From: Mycocentrospora acerina
Taxonomy: Eukaryota > Ascomycota > Dothideomycetes > Pleosporales
Direction of reading: 5' to 3'
NCBI GenBank assembly: GCA_022701365.1
Contig: JAKUHH010000201.1
Span: 1 to 64,000, forward strand
Length of the DNA: 64,000 nucleotides
Part shown: positions 33,971 through 45,386 of the stretch, one piece after another
Layout: every line of letters begins with the position of its first letter
How positions within the stretch are numbered: position 1 is the stretch's first letter
The notes under the pieces: model-generated
Told to the model about the DNA's origin: nothing
The model's input: only the letters and a program-made list of their open reading frames with translations
The model's database searches: none
Translations under genes and position numbers: made by a program

Positions 33971-34822
33971 ATGAAGCACCCATCCACTCCTACCCCCAGC
34001 GCAACCGGCGTCTGGTACTTTGCCTACGGCTCCAACATGAGCCGCGCGAAATTCAGCGGCTCGCGAGGCATCACGCCGCTGAAAACCGCACACGCGCGTA
34101 TCCCAGGATGGATGCTCACGACCGAAATTCCAGGCACGCCCTATTCGGAGCCGGCATACACGTCCATCCGACCGATAAGCGGGACGGACTACAAGCCGCG
34201 AGAAGTTCTGGGGCTGGCGTATCTCATCACCGCGGAGCAATATGTGCATCTTGTTGCGTCAGAGGGAGGGGGAATCGCATATGAGGATATCGCGGTGGGG
34301 GCTGTGCCTGTGACGGACGAGGACAAGGAGATGACGGGGGAGAGGTTTACAGTGCGGACGCTGGGGACGATTTTAAGGAGAGAGCCTGCGGCGGTGCCGA
34401 GCCAGCGGTATATGGTGAGTGAATGATTTTCAATCTTTGATCTTTGTCGTTGCGATTAGAAAGGTGAATGTGTTTTGCTGAGAGAATGTGTCTTGTGGTA
34501 GGATCTTCTCACGGACGGCGCGGCCAATGCCCCCTTGCCAGACGATTATTGCAGGTATTTACAGAATCTCCCTGTGTATCAACCGCCGCAGAATTTCAGG
34601 TGCAAGATTGGTGCAATGCTTTTCCTGGCGTTTTGGACCCCTGTCATGTTTCTCGTGGAGAAGATGGCGTTGGGGAGCTTGGGACCGGATGGAAACGCGC
34701 CTGCAGGAGTGGGGCAGGTGATTCGATTCGTTGTTTATCTCATGTGGGCTTACCATGATTGTGTGCATGCTCCGATCTGGGGAAGAGGAGATGGTATGGA
34801 TGGAAAACAACTTGGCGTATAA
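33971..34822 (+). CDS. gliK: Gamma-glutamyl cyclotransferase-like (GliK-type), 254 aa
   Basis: In gliotoxin biosynthesis GliK removes the gamma-glutamyl groups from the glutathione adduct. Exons 33971-34414 and 34502-34822; intron GTGAGT...GTAG. The cyclotransferase motif WYFAYGSNMS is at residues 15-24 (YGSN binding loop), and a GxAYLI strand (LGLAYLITAEQY) and an acidic stretch carrying the candidate catalytic Glu follow. The C-terminal exon adds a hydrophobic segment (MLFLAFWTPVMFLVEKMAL) seen in GliK-type proteins and not in ordinary cyclotransferases, suggesting membrane association. Its lone-standing promoter has an exact regulator site. Confidence 0.9.
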
Positions 34823-35085
34823 TAGCAAGTGGGATATCAAAGTGAAGCGCGGTAATCTATGTTCAAATAGATGAGTATCAGTGAATCAATAGTGATAGTA
34901 GGAGAGTATTTGAGTTCTGGAAAACGAGTACGTAGAGAAATGCTTATCATTCACTATATAGAGTTGGCTAGTATACCAATACCGCATATGATATATTGAA
35001 TTCAAGGTCTTGAGATGTTCATAAATCTAGAAGAGATTATTCGTTTAATATTCAAAATTCAATCAGTTATATCATTCACATGCAT

Positions 35086-36505
35086 TCAAAGTCCCTCAAA
35101 CTCCTCAAGCCCTATTGCCAACCGCTGGAGACCCTGTCTAAGTTGCTCTGCCTCAATCGCAAAAGAAAGCCTGTACCACCCAGGCTCAGCAGCAGCATAG
35201 GCTTTCCCCGCACTGACCGCTACCTGCTTCTCGGCCAGTAGCTTTGTCAACTCTGCCTCCTGGTCCCAGGTACTTACCTTGTCCGACAGCTTGACCCACA
35301 CATATATACCCGCGCAAGCAGGAACATACCTGATTCCACGTGTACGAAAGAACGATGCCATAGTTTCATACGCAGGTGCAAGTCTACTTTTGTTCAGTTG
35401 GATGAACTTATCAGTGGTTGCTGGATCGGACAACAGCGCTGTGACAGCCACTGCCGTGAGACCAGATACCTGCGTATTGGCCGCCATGGCGACTCCACAA
35501 GCCATGGCGGGACTTCCTTGCGACACAAGTGCACCCTAAAAGATAAGTCAGTTCGAGAATATCTTGGTCTGCCGCGATAGAAGGCTTACCAAGCGAAATC
35601 CACTACAACCAAAGTCTTTGCTCACACTCCAGATGATATGAGCCCTGCCAGGGTTCACTTTCAGTTCTGCAAGATCCAAACTCAAAACAGATATAAAGGG
35701 TGTTGGACCTGGTAGATCGATTGATTTGTATAAAGAAAGAGCGTAGATCTCATCGGAAATTAAATGGAGGTCATGCTTTTCGCAGAAAATGGCAATGGCC
35801 TCCAAGGCTTTCTTGGAGTAACACTGGCCTAATGGATTGTGAGGATTGCAAAGTACTACGCCCTTGACTTTATGTTGGGCCTTTTCAAGTGCGACCTCCA
35901 AATCTGCAATGATATTTTCATTCAGAGCGTTCCCCTCGGAGGAATTGACGGGTATGATTTCGACTTTGGGGCCAACGCTAAATTGGAAGTGGAAACCACC
36001 TGTGCACATTCAATCAACGTTATTCGAATACAAAAAGTGTAGGAAGAACTGACTCCAGAAGGGTGCTAGCACCAGCATTCCATCTCCAGGATCGCATATG
36101 TTAAGTAAAAGCGACTCCAAAATAGCCGCCCCACCGGGCCCAACCACGACATTAGAAGCTTCTACGGGCTTAATGGGAGAGAACAGTCTGTTGAAAATAT
36201 TGGTCAAGGCAGTGATGACCGAAGGGTCGCCGGCGAAACCCTTTTGGTAGGAAAGATCCTACGCCTGAAATTAGAAAGCTACAGAATATACATGCTGAAC
36301 AAAATAACTAGTCTAGGCCTACTTGTTCCGATAGTTTTGTTCCTATTGCTTCCTTGAAGAATTCTACCAATTCCTGTCTTATCAACCAGTTTTCCGCTGT
36401 GCTGAAATCTATGGGAGGGTTGCTGGAGCTTCGCTGAGCGACCTGGGTTGCGATTTTAGGCATTACGCCCTCCACGGCGCTACGCATTCTGTCGGAGAGT
36501 GCCAT
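35086..36505 (-). CDS. gliI: PLP-dependent C-S lyase (GliI-like), 415 aa
   Basis: Fold-type I PLP enzyme of the ACC-synthase/aminotransferase group; GliI cleaves the two C-S bonds of the bis-cysteinyl intermediate to give the dithiol. Exons on minus: 36505-36323, 36258-36054, 35999-35590, 35535-35086. Landmarks: VGPGGAAILESLLLNICDPGD (cofactor region), CNPHNPLGQCYS (NPxNPxG), LISDEIYALS (Asp and Tyr pair), SVSKDFGCSGFRLG with the Schiff-base lysine, and a C-terminal AAEPGWYRLSFA with the carboxylate-binding Arg. The NPHNPLG and SKDFG motifs are typical of this subfamily. The first ORF codons (TTG, AAT) precede the ATG that I use. Divergent from the NRPS across a 297-bp promoter. Confidence 0.92.
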
Positions 36506-36632
36506 ATTCAAAGGTGAGCTGGATTATGTGCAAACAGAAACGTTGGAAGAAAATGTGAGGTCAGAAATTGATCAAGACAGGACGCGCGTAGCCTGAGTCT
36601 TCAGTTGTCTACCCAAACACATCAAAACCATG

Positions 36633-36643
36633 TCGGTGACCGA
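36633..36643. promoter_or_regulatory. Exact GliZ-type palindrome TCGGTGACCGA
   Basis: In the bidirectional promoter between the gliI-like and NRPS genes, roughly central (128 and 160 bp from the two starts). Confidence 0.85.
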
Positions 36644-36802
36644 CGCGAAGCAACACGCCATACTCCTATATCGCTCCAGATTAAGGAGTAGGTGAAGTGA
36701 AAGTGGTATTCCTTTCCGAAGACAAATACATCTTTTATCTTGTTCAGCTGTGAATCTCCAATGTTTTTGTCTTTTCAACAACTCTGACAACAATTCTTGA
36801 GC

Positions 36803-39800
36803 ATGACTCGCAAGTTAACCCCCTCCGTGCTTGGATATTTTCAGAATGCTTGCCAAAGCTACCCAAATAATATTGCAGTGGAAGATGGACCTAGGTCGTT
36901 GACATATCGCGCCTTGGACGAGCAATCATCTTCTTTGGCCAGGCACCTAAGACGAATGGGAGCATATTCCACGCAGACAATCCCGATAATCACAAATTCT
37001 TGTCTGCATATGGTCGTCGGCATACTTGGCATCCTAAAGGTAGGAGCGATCTACATACCAATAGACCGTGACCAATGGCCAAGGAAACGAATCGAGGATG
37101 TACTGCAGCGAACAAGCACCGGGCTTATCGTCTACACAGGGGATAAGATGAACGTTCCACATACGATAATGGTGAATGCAGAAGAGATGTATGAAAAAGA
37201 GGCAGTTGAATGTGGCCGAGATTTTATGTCCCTCCCGGAACTTGCAGCGATCATTTTCACCTCTGGCACCACTGGGAAACCCAAAGGCGTGGAGATTAGG
37301 CATGAGTCTTTGGCTAACCTAGTGGCGACACGATCTTTCAACTATGACGTTGGTCCCGAAGACAGAGTATTACTCGTGCTTTCTGTAGCATTTGACGGTA
37401 CGTTCATACCAAGTGTGCTGTTTTTATGGATTGGATCTGACAGTAAGCAGCGTGCATGGGAACAATGTTCAACACTATTTGTAATGGTGGCACTGTAGTA
37501 CTAGCAAGCAGGTCAAACTTGCAAGAGCAAAGTCGCCGGTGCAGCGTCCTCGTCTTGACACCATCCATACTTGAAGCATTAGAGCCTCCCCGATTGCAGA
37601 ACGACTATCCAAGACTTGACAGAATTGTATTAGGGGGAGAGACGCCGTCGAAAAAGCTCTTGACAACTTGGAATATCCTAAACAGACCATTATGGATCGC
37701 GTACGGGCCCACAGAAGCGACTTGTGCAACACTGACAGGAATTGTACCTACGAGTTGTGATGGCGCAGAGTTCAGGCCAACAATCTTGGGGGCCACTATC
37801 AGCGGTGCCGAGGTGAGCATTGTAGATGCAGAGGGCGAAGACATCGAGTCAATTGACCAAGAGGGGGAGCTCCTCATTTCGGGCATCGGGTTAGCCAGAG
37901 GGTACTGGCATGACGAAGAGCGAACCAACGAAAAGTTCATCTTCCGCAAAGGTGTGCGTACGTACAAGACGGGAGATGTTGTGAAATGGAGCACCGGTCC
38001 AAGTTCAGAAAGGGTAGTTGAGTTTTGTGGTCGGCGCGATCGAACAGTCAAGATTCGAGGCTTTCTCGTCAATCTTGAATTGGATATAGATGCAGCAATG
38101 CTTGCCATGGAGCCCGGTATAATGGCAGCACATTCGATTATTGTCGCAGGCAAGCTGTATACTGTCGTATCGCCAATCCTCGATGATTTTACCAAGCTTA
38201 AGTCTCGATGGAGGGGCCGTGTTCCAAGCTACCTAGTGCCGGACCATGTGGTGGGAATGCAGTCACTCCCAATAACCGCAAATGGTAAAGTCGACCCGCA
38301 CAGACTGGCCGATTATGTGAAAAGTATGGTTCCAGGCGCTGAAGAAGATGCTGTAGACATTACGGACCTGAGGGCTGTGTTAACCAGCAGCATGGCTCGT
38401 ATTTTGGATATACCCGTGTCCATGATTGATGTTGACGAGTCGTTTGTCAGTCAGGGCTTACACTCGTTGGCGGCTGTCATGCTCAGCTCCCAGTGCCGCA
38501 AAGCAGGATTTCAAATCGCCATTGACGAGATGCTAGTTGCTCCATCGATAAATCATCTGCTTCAACTGCACAAAAACACACAAAGTATTCGGAAAGAAGG
38601 CACCAACTCCACCTACGCCGCGTCCACAGCACCCCTTACAAGCCTGCAGAAGATGCTCATATACGACAGTTTACAGCAAAGAACAGTCAATGTGGTCCAA
38701 CACATAGCTACTTATCAGAGAAATGATGTACCGCGTCTTCGAACAGCCTGGCATACTGTTGTGACAGCAGAACCGATCTTCCGAACCGTGCTCGACGTGG
38801 ACACGCAGACGCAACGGATTGCAGAAAAAGCATTGTTCAGCTGGACCGAGTGCGACGTATGCTCGAAAGACGATGTTAGGCTGAAAACGGAGGAGGCTGC
38901 CGCTGCCACTGGCTTAGGAGCGTGCTTCACCGTTCTGCACTGCTCTGGACCCTTGTTGCCCTCTGAAGAGAGCATCATCATCTTCTCAATCCACCACGCG
39001 CTAGTAGATGGCTTCTCTGCTTCGTTGATTTTAAACAAGGTGATTAGTGCCGTCAATGGAATTTCGTTTGATCCATCACCGCCGTTCACCAATGCTGTGG
39101 AGAGTATTCGGCGGCATGCAGGCCAGACAGCCATTGAGGCAGACACATATTGGGCACAACAAGACCGGGATTTGGGCGACGCGATTGGCGAGATGCTGCT
39201 GCCAAAACCGGTAGCAGTCACACCTGAAAGACACGGGGAATACGCTGTGCAGACGGGGTTGGATGCCGCGAGTCTAACCAAGTGTGCACAGGCAGGACAG
39301 ACGACTCTTGCGACGTTCCACTACGCGGCGTGGGCACTCGTCTTGTCCAGCTATGCCAATGCCTCAACAGTTGTCTTTGGTGCTGTCGTGTCTGCACGGA
39401 CACTGGGATTCGAAAGTGTGGAGAGCATGATAGGTCCGCTCATCACTACGCAACCACTACGCCTGGCCATCAACCGGCACGAGTCGTGCAGAGCGTTCCT
39501 GCAAAAGACATACAATGCTTTGCGAATGTTGTCCAAATTGCAGGCATCAGAACGCAAGGGCAAGGCGTTGCACTATTGCTCGACGGTTGCTATGCAGTAC
39601 GACTCGCCTGCGCTGGACTCGACGGCCATCAAGCCGACCCGGCCAGCTGTGGTGAAGGAGTCTCCAGCACTACCGCTGAATGTGCTGGTCGAAGGTGATG
39701 GGCGGGTGCGATTCGTGTACCGCTGCAACAGCTTCAGTGAGGAACACGTGAGGCACATGGCGGCCATGTATCGAAACATGCTGCACGCCCTCACGCAGCC

Positions 39801-42800
39801 AGGGCTCAAGATCCAAGACTGCCTTGCGCGACGGCTCGACCCTGAGCTCAAACACATGTTGCTCGCCCAGGGTAATCATGGCATACAAAGCACACGCGTG
39901 TGTGTGACAGGGCCTACAGTCACGAGCCGCATTTGCGAGGCAGCGAGAGCAAACGCGACACGAGTTGCAGTCAAAAAGGGCCTCGTAGAACTCACATATG
40001 CAGAGCTGATGACGTGCGCCGCCAAAGTAGCCATAGTTGCAGCGCCGCTGGTGCAGCCTGGCGATGTTGTATGTGTCGTCGCGGACCGGTCCATCAACTG
40101 GATTGTGGGAGTGTGTGCGGCGCTCCTGGTTGGTGGCGTCTACTGCCCATTGGACGAGGCACACACGGCCGAATATCGCGCAGAACTGGCTCGAAGCAGC
40201 GGCGCGACGCTAGTGCTATGCACCGCCAGCACACAACGGCGCGAATGCATGCGCGGCACGCCCACAGCCCTCGCAATTGACGAGATCCTGGCGGGAGCGG
40301 GAGCGGGAGCAGCGGCAGGAGGCTTCATACCGCAGTGGCCCACTGTTGTTGATGCCGCCTTTGTGTGCTTCACCTCAGGCTCGACGGGCAAGCCCAAAGG
40401 TGCGACTTTTCCTTGCATTGCCATGTTTTCCCTGTATTGTCATGTTTTCCCTGTATTGCCATGTTTTCCCTGAATTGCCTGGTTTTCCCGGGCATTTCCT
40501 CGTCTTCTCTTCGTCTTCCCCAGTCTCTCTCCGTCTCTCCGTCGTTTCTCCTTCTCTTTCCTTGGGTATCCCTCGCCTTCCCCCCAATTCCGCTCTTTCA
40601 CCTCGAAGCTCCCTGCTGTGCCTTGAACTGCCGTGTCTCTCCTTGCGTTTCCCTTGAATAATGGCTAACATGCCCGCTCAGGTGTCGTATGCAATCACGG
40701 CAGCGTCACGGCCTTCCACGCCGACCTTGCCGTGCGCCTCCAGAGCGCGCCAGGCGTGCGTATTGCCCAGTTCCTCTCCCCCGGCTTCGACGGGTGTGTG
40801 CACGAGGTGTTTGCCTCGCTCTGCTATGGCGCCACGCTCGTGCTGCGGACTGAGCACAATGACCCATTTTCTCATCTGGCCCTCGTCGACGTGGCCATGA
40901 TGACGCCGTCAGTCGCGGCGGGGCTCGACCCAGCCGACTACCCCAGCCTTCACTTTGTACGTTGCTCACCTATCACGTGACGTGACGTGACGTGACATGA
41001 TACGGCATCTGACATCGACTGACGCCTACACCAGGTCTACTTTGCCGGTGAGCCCGTGCCGCAGACAACGCTCGACGCATGGGCGGTGGGGAGGACACTG
41101 TACAACCTGTACGGGCCCACTGAGGTAGCCTGCCTTCTGTTGTGTAACTTCAGGTCACGGGTACTAACGGCAACATAGGGAACCATCGGTGCATGCCAGC
41201 AGCAGCTGTGTGCCCACATACCCGTTAATGTCGGGCCTCCTGTCCCATCGACAAGGCTGTATATTCTGGACGATAGCATGCAATTGGCTCCGCCCGGCGT
41301 TGTGGGCAACATCTTCATTGCCGGCGTGCAGGTAAGCCGCGGGTACATCAACCGGGACATGGCCGCTCAGACAGCCCGCGAGTTCCTGTCCGACCCCTTC
41401 TGCCCGCTAGACAAACATGTCGAGCGTATGTACCGCACAGGTGACCTTGGTTTCTGGGATACCGCTGCCAATGTGCACGTCTGCGGCCGCAGAGACCGTC
41501 AGATCAAGTTACGCGGCTTCCGCGTCAATCTCGACGATATCAGCACCGTTGCTCTGCGCGAGATGCCTGAGGTACGCAAAGCCGTCGCTGCTGAGCACAG
41601 GGGCGAGTTGGTGTTGTGGGTAGAGCCTGATAGCCTCGACACCCGCGAGCTTGCTCGCCGGCTACGCGCAGTATTACCGCAGCACGCACAGCCCAAGCAA
41701 ATTATCGCACAGGTCACGCTGCCCCTATCACAAAATGGAAAGCTCAACGTCAAGGCTTTGGCCCAACAAGCCATCCTCTTCGAGCCGCCGTGCATGGCCA
41801 ATGCGATAGGCCACGACTTGACCAAGTTCGAATCCATGATTGCCCAGGAGTGGCGCATTCTACTAGGCTTGGATGCTTCAGTCCCACTCACACCCATGGA
41901 CAGCTTTACCGCCCTGGGTGGCCACTCGGTACTACAATTGAATCTGGCTGCCCGCCTTCGTAATGCCTACAAGATGCCGCTTGCTGTCAAGGACATCATC
42001 CAGGCACGCACGCTTGCTGACATGGCTGCTGTTATCCAGGCGCGCATGCACGCTTGGAACATACAGTCCACAAAGAGGATTGTGGCCCAACCCCTCGGCA
42101 CGCAGGCGCTGTCGCCTGCTGAGTTGGAATGGTGGCATCGATACCGCGAGTCAAACGACCAGAGCGCCTTCAATGTCCCTTGGGTAGTGGCGCTACAGCC
42201 TGGTATGCTCGATATTCCTCGGCTTGCTCTCGCTCTCAACACCACTATAGCACGCCATCGTATCCTGAGGTCACGCTTTGTAGGCACACCAGATGGTGGT
42301 GCTGTGCGTATCATTGATGACAAGCCCATTCAGACCCAACTAGTCGAGTCTGTCAATGTGACCAACTTTGTCAACTACCCCTTTGATCTCACTAACGATG
42401 TTTTGGTACGAGTGGCGTTGTCATCCTCGATTTTAGCCATCAGCATATCTCACATTATATGTGATCTCACCGCATTGCATGTAATCCTGGCTGAAGCAGC
42501 TGCTCTATACAATGGTGATGCGCTAGCACCCGTTTCACGCGAGTATTTTGACCTGGACGTGTGGAGTCAGCCACTGGAACGTGAAACCGCTCTATTTTGG
42601 TCCCTGAATCTGCAAGGCCTCCAACTTGATCGTGGGGAAGACGATCAAAGCTACAGAAAGTCTTACAAGGGCACCTCGCTATTGGTCTCCATATCGCAAG
42701 AGCTTTATGAGGGCATTCTCTCGCTAACAACTCTCAAAGGACTCACACTCCATCAATTCGGCCTTGCTGCGACAGGTGCTGTCTTACATGCACTCTGCGG

Positions 42801-43410
42801 ACGAACTGACGTAATACTGGGCAGCCCGTACATGAATCGTACTTCTGTTGACGACCAGAAGGTCGTAGGTCTTTTCCTGCAGGCGCTGCCAGTACGCGTC
42901 AGGGTTGATAACCACGCGATGACGTCGTTGGAGGTACTGCGCTCTGTGCAGTGCGCCTCACAAGGCTCACTTTCGCAACCCATACATTGGCCTGCACTAC
43001 TCAAGCATCTTGATCTACCCTTCCCATCACACCGCCAGCAGCTCTTCGATTGTGTTGTCACCTTTCACGATGATCGCACTACAGAAAAGTCCGTCTTTCC
43101 CGTTGAGGGTACGTCCCCGGTACATGTCTGGACCGAGGGAGCTAAATTCAGTATGCTTTTCGAGTGGCATAGTTTTGCACATCGCCTGTCGGTTCGGCTT
43201 GAGTATGATACAGACAGGGTGCCCGATACACTCATCAAAATAGTGCAAACGCTTTTGATTCGCGCTATCGAGTATTTACTGGATCCAGCACTGCAGTACA
43301 CTCAACTTTTGCAAAACTTAGACACTCTCTTACAGCAGCAATGTGTGGAACTAGGCGTAGACATTGATGAAATGTGTGATTTAGCAAAGGAGCACTTACG
43401 CGGAGTTTGA
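36803..43410 (+). CDS. gliP: Bimodular NRPS for the ETP diketopiperazine (GliP-like), 2047 aa
   Basis: Five exons: 36803-37397, 37448-40399, 40682-40956, 41035-41124, 41179-43410. Domain order A1-T1-C1-A2-T2-C2. A1: IFTSGTTGKPKG near residue 155, RDRTVKIRGF near 396, ANGKVD near 476. T1: SQGLHSL near 535, with the phosphopantetheine Ser kept but the usual GG lost. C1: HHALVDG near 712. A2: FTSGSTGKPKG near 1172 (split by intron 2), RDRQIKLRGF near 1415. T2: LGGHSV near 1550. C2: SHIICDL near 1726, an altered HHxxxDG. Unlike GliP, which ends C-T, this protein stops soon after C2 and no T domain is seen downstream. Intron 2 is long (282 bp) and repeat-bearing. The two amino acids activated cannot be told by eye; one of them is probably aromatic, as in most ETPs (inference). 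Confidence 0.93.
40400..40681 (+). repeat. Repeat-bearing 282-bp NRPS intron
   Basis: The intron (G/GTGCGA...GCTCAG/GT) carries three to four copies of a roughly 20-bp unit built on CCATGTTTTCCCTGTATTG, followed by a pyrimidine-rich tract with TCTC/CTTC runs. Small open frames in it (40277-40661) are not coding in my reading. The next intron (40957-41034) contains a short (CGTGA)n run at about 40976-41000. Confidence 0.8.
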
Positions 43411-43876
43411 AATTTGCTTCTTATAAGTAACCATGTATAATATTGTCCATTCTATCAGAATCATTCTGTTACTATCGATTTGAGTTCGACATCTCTTGGT
43501 TCAATGACTATCAGGACGTAAGAAAACGTTGCATTTGAAGCACACGCAATGATCATACTTTGATCGTATTGGTAGTACTATTCCATACCTATACAATGGT
43601 TTTCATAAGCTCGATTAAACATCGAAGAGGTGATCAAAATGCGTTCCAGCAAGCAACACAATCATAAGGCATCTTTTGTTCTGCAATGTAAAGCTTGTAC
43701 CATATCTCAAGGCAGATTTAGAATCATGGACAGAGAGCTCTGGTTGATTTAATCTGTTCCAAAGTTTTTCAATTGACATCACGTATTGTCATGTTTATAA
43801 ACATATATTCCTTGTCTTTTTATTCCATCAAGTCAAAAATATCTTTGTAGCCATCACACAGAAGCTATGCTTAGAA
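43411..43876. other. Convergent intergenic gap between NRPS and methyltransferase
   Basis: 466 bp A/T-rich, shared 3' region of two convergent genes. I checked all three forward frames for a missing T domain (GG-x-S-L) and saw none. Confidence 0.6.
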
Positions 43877-45182
43877 TCAACGAATTATGCGGACATCTAA
43901 ACAGCATAGCTGGCCCCGAGAAGGTCTGTAAAATGCGACAATGTCCAACCTAGGATCTGCTTGTTTTACCAGTATCTTATACTGCGCGGCAGTTCTCTTC
44001 TTAGCGTTAAACAATAGCAACATGCTGATGTCGTCTTGCAGCAGCTCCAGCCGCTGCTGCCTCGGAAGGCTAGCATCGTCCCATTCCGGGAGCACATTCT
44101 CGGCGATAATGAGTCGTGTTTCCGGCCCGCTTGCTTCCAAAGCTGGAACGATGGCTTTCAAAATACGAACACAGTCATCGTCGCCATTGTTGTGAAGACA
44201 ATGTTTGAGGAAGAAAGCGCCTTCCTCCAAGCGTTCCTGCGTAGTGAAGTAGTCGTGAACCTCAAACTGCAGTCGGTTGGCTAGACTACCGTGGGCGACT
44301 TTATCGACTATCTCTTGTTTGACAAAGACGTCTTGTACCATAAAACTGAGGTGTGGGAAGCGCTGTAAAATCACCACCCGGTCAGCGACATGTTCCGTAC
44401 ACAATTGATCAAACCATCGCTAAACTCACCTCGGCTAGACACATTGCGACCTGCCCTTCCCCTCCACCAATATCCACCACTTTACCCTTGACCTCAGTCC
44501 AGGGATACGACTCAGTAATCTCATTCAGCAGCAACGGCTCATGCAAACCATGCTGGAATCTAGCTAGCTTCTCTGGATGATTGTTCCAAAACGCATAGCA
44601 CCCCTCGCCAAACCTGACTTCAAACGCACTCGGCGGCTGGCCATTGGATCCCACAGGTGCCAACATTGCATCTGGCAAGCTCGGCGACGAACTCCCAAAA
44701 ACCTCCAGGCTGGTGCGAATGAACGACTCAAAGTGAGGATGTTGCTGCACAAACGCAGAGAAGCGTGTGTGCGCAAAAACACCAGGCGTCTTTTCTTCGA
44801 AACACCCCCGCAGGCTGAGCATCCTCATAACGCGCGTTAGCACGTGCTCGTCTACGCCAGCGCTCGTGGCAAGCTCTTTGCATGATGCTGTTCCATTAAG
44901 TGGTACTTGCTGGAAGATATTAAGCTCGCTTGCGCAGCGGAATACGCCTGTGTCGGTGCATGTTCCTCGTATGCTTGCCCAGTATTCCAAGGGATGGGTG
45001 AGAGCAGTAACAGCTTTGTTTGTAGATTCTAAGAATTGGTTGCGAATGAGGTCAAATGTTTGGTCGTCGACTGGATTGGTAGATTCGGCGCTTTCTTCCA
45101 AACGTGCCTCGAGCTTTGTGGTCAGCTCGCGGAGCTCTCGAAGCGATGCTAGTAGAGATGAATTTGTGGTGGTGATCGCCAT
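43877..45182 (-). CDS. gliM: SAM-dependent O-methyltransferase (GliM-like), 412 aa
   Basis: Class I methyltransferase of the COMT/GliM type with an N-terminal winged-helix dimerisation domain. Exons 45182-44430 and 44362-43877 (intron GTGAGT...ACAG). SAM motif I is KVVDIGGGEGQ at about residues 234-244, and the intron lies just after it. FFLKHCLHNNGDDDCVRIL supplies the catalytic-His region, and RLIIAENVLPE the post-motif strand. Length equals the family's usual 400-415 residues. In ETP clusters such enzymes O-methylate phenolic or enol oxygens. Divergent from a P450 gene across a 204-bp promoter with an exact regulator site. Confidence 0.9.
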
Positions 45183-45301
45183 TGTGCGTATAGGATAGGT
45201 TTACGTACACTAATTTCTTGTCATACTTCGCATACTTTGTATTCTACTCGCTTTCCGATTGCTAGGAGTTGCTGGTTGAGTTGCGGTTGTGACGCGTTGG
45301 C

Positions 45302-45312
45302 TCGGCCACCGA
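45302..45312. promoter_or_regulatory. Exact GliZ-type palindrome TCGGCCACCGA
   Basis: In the bidirectional promoter of the methyltransferase and first P450. Confidence 0.85.
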
Positions 45313-45386
45313 CATTTTGAGGCGCAAACATATCGGCCGCTGAGTTCCCCAGAATACTCAGAGAGCACTTGCGAGGCGTATTAACG

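Noticed and set aside
39282..40280. Long open frames antisense to or out of frame with the NRPS
   Set aside because: Shadow frames of GC-rich coding DNA; the NRPS motifs fix the real frame.
40277..40671. Open frames rich in Leu, Phe and Ser on both strands over the NRPS intron
   Set aside because: They are produced by the intronic CCATGTTTTCCCTG repeats and pyrimidine tract.
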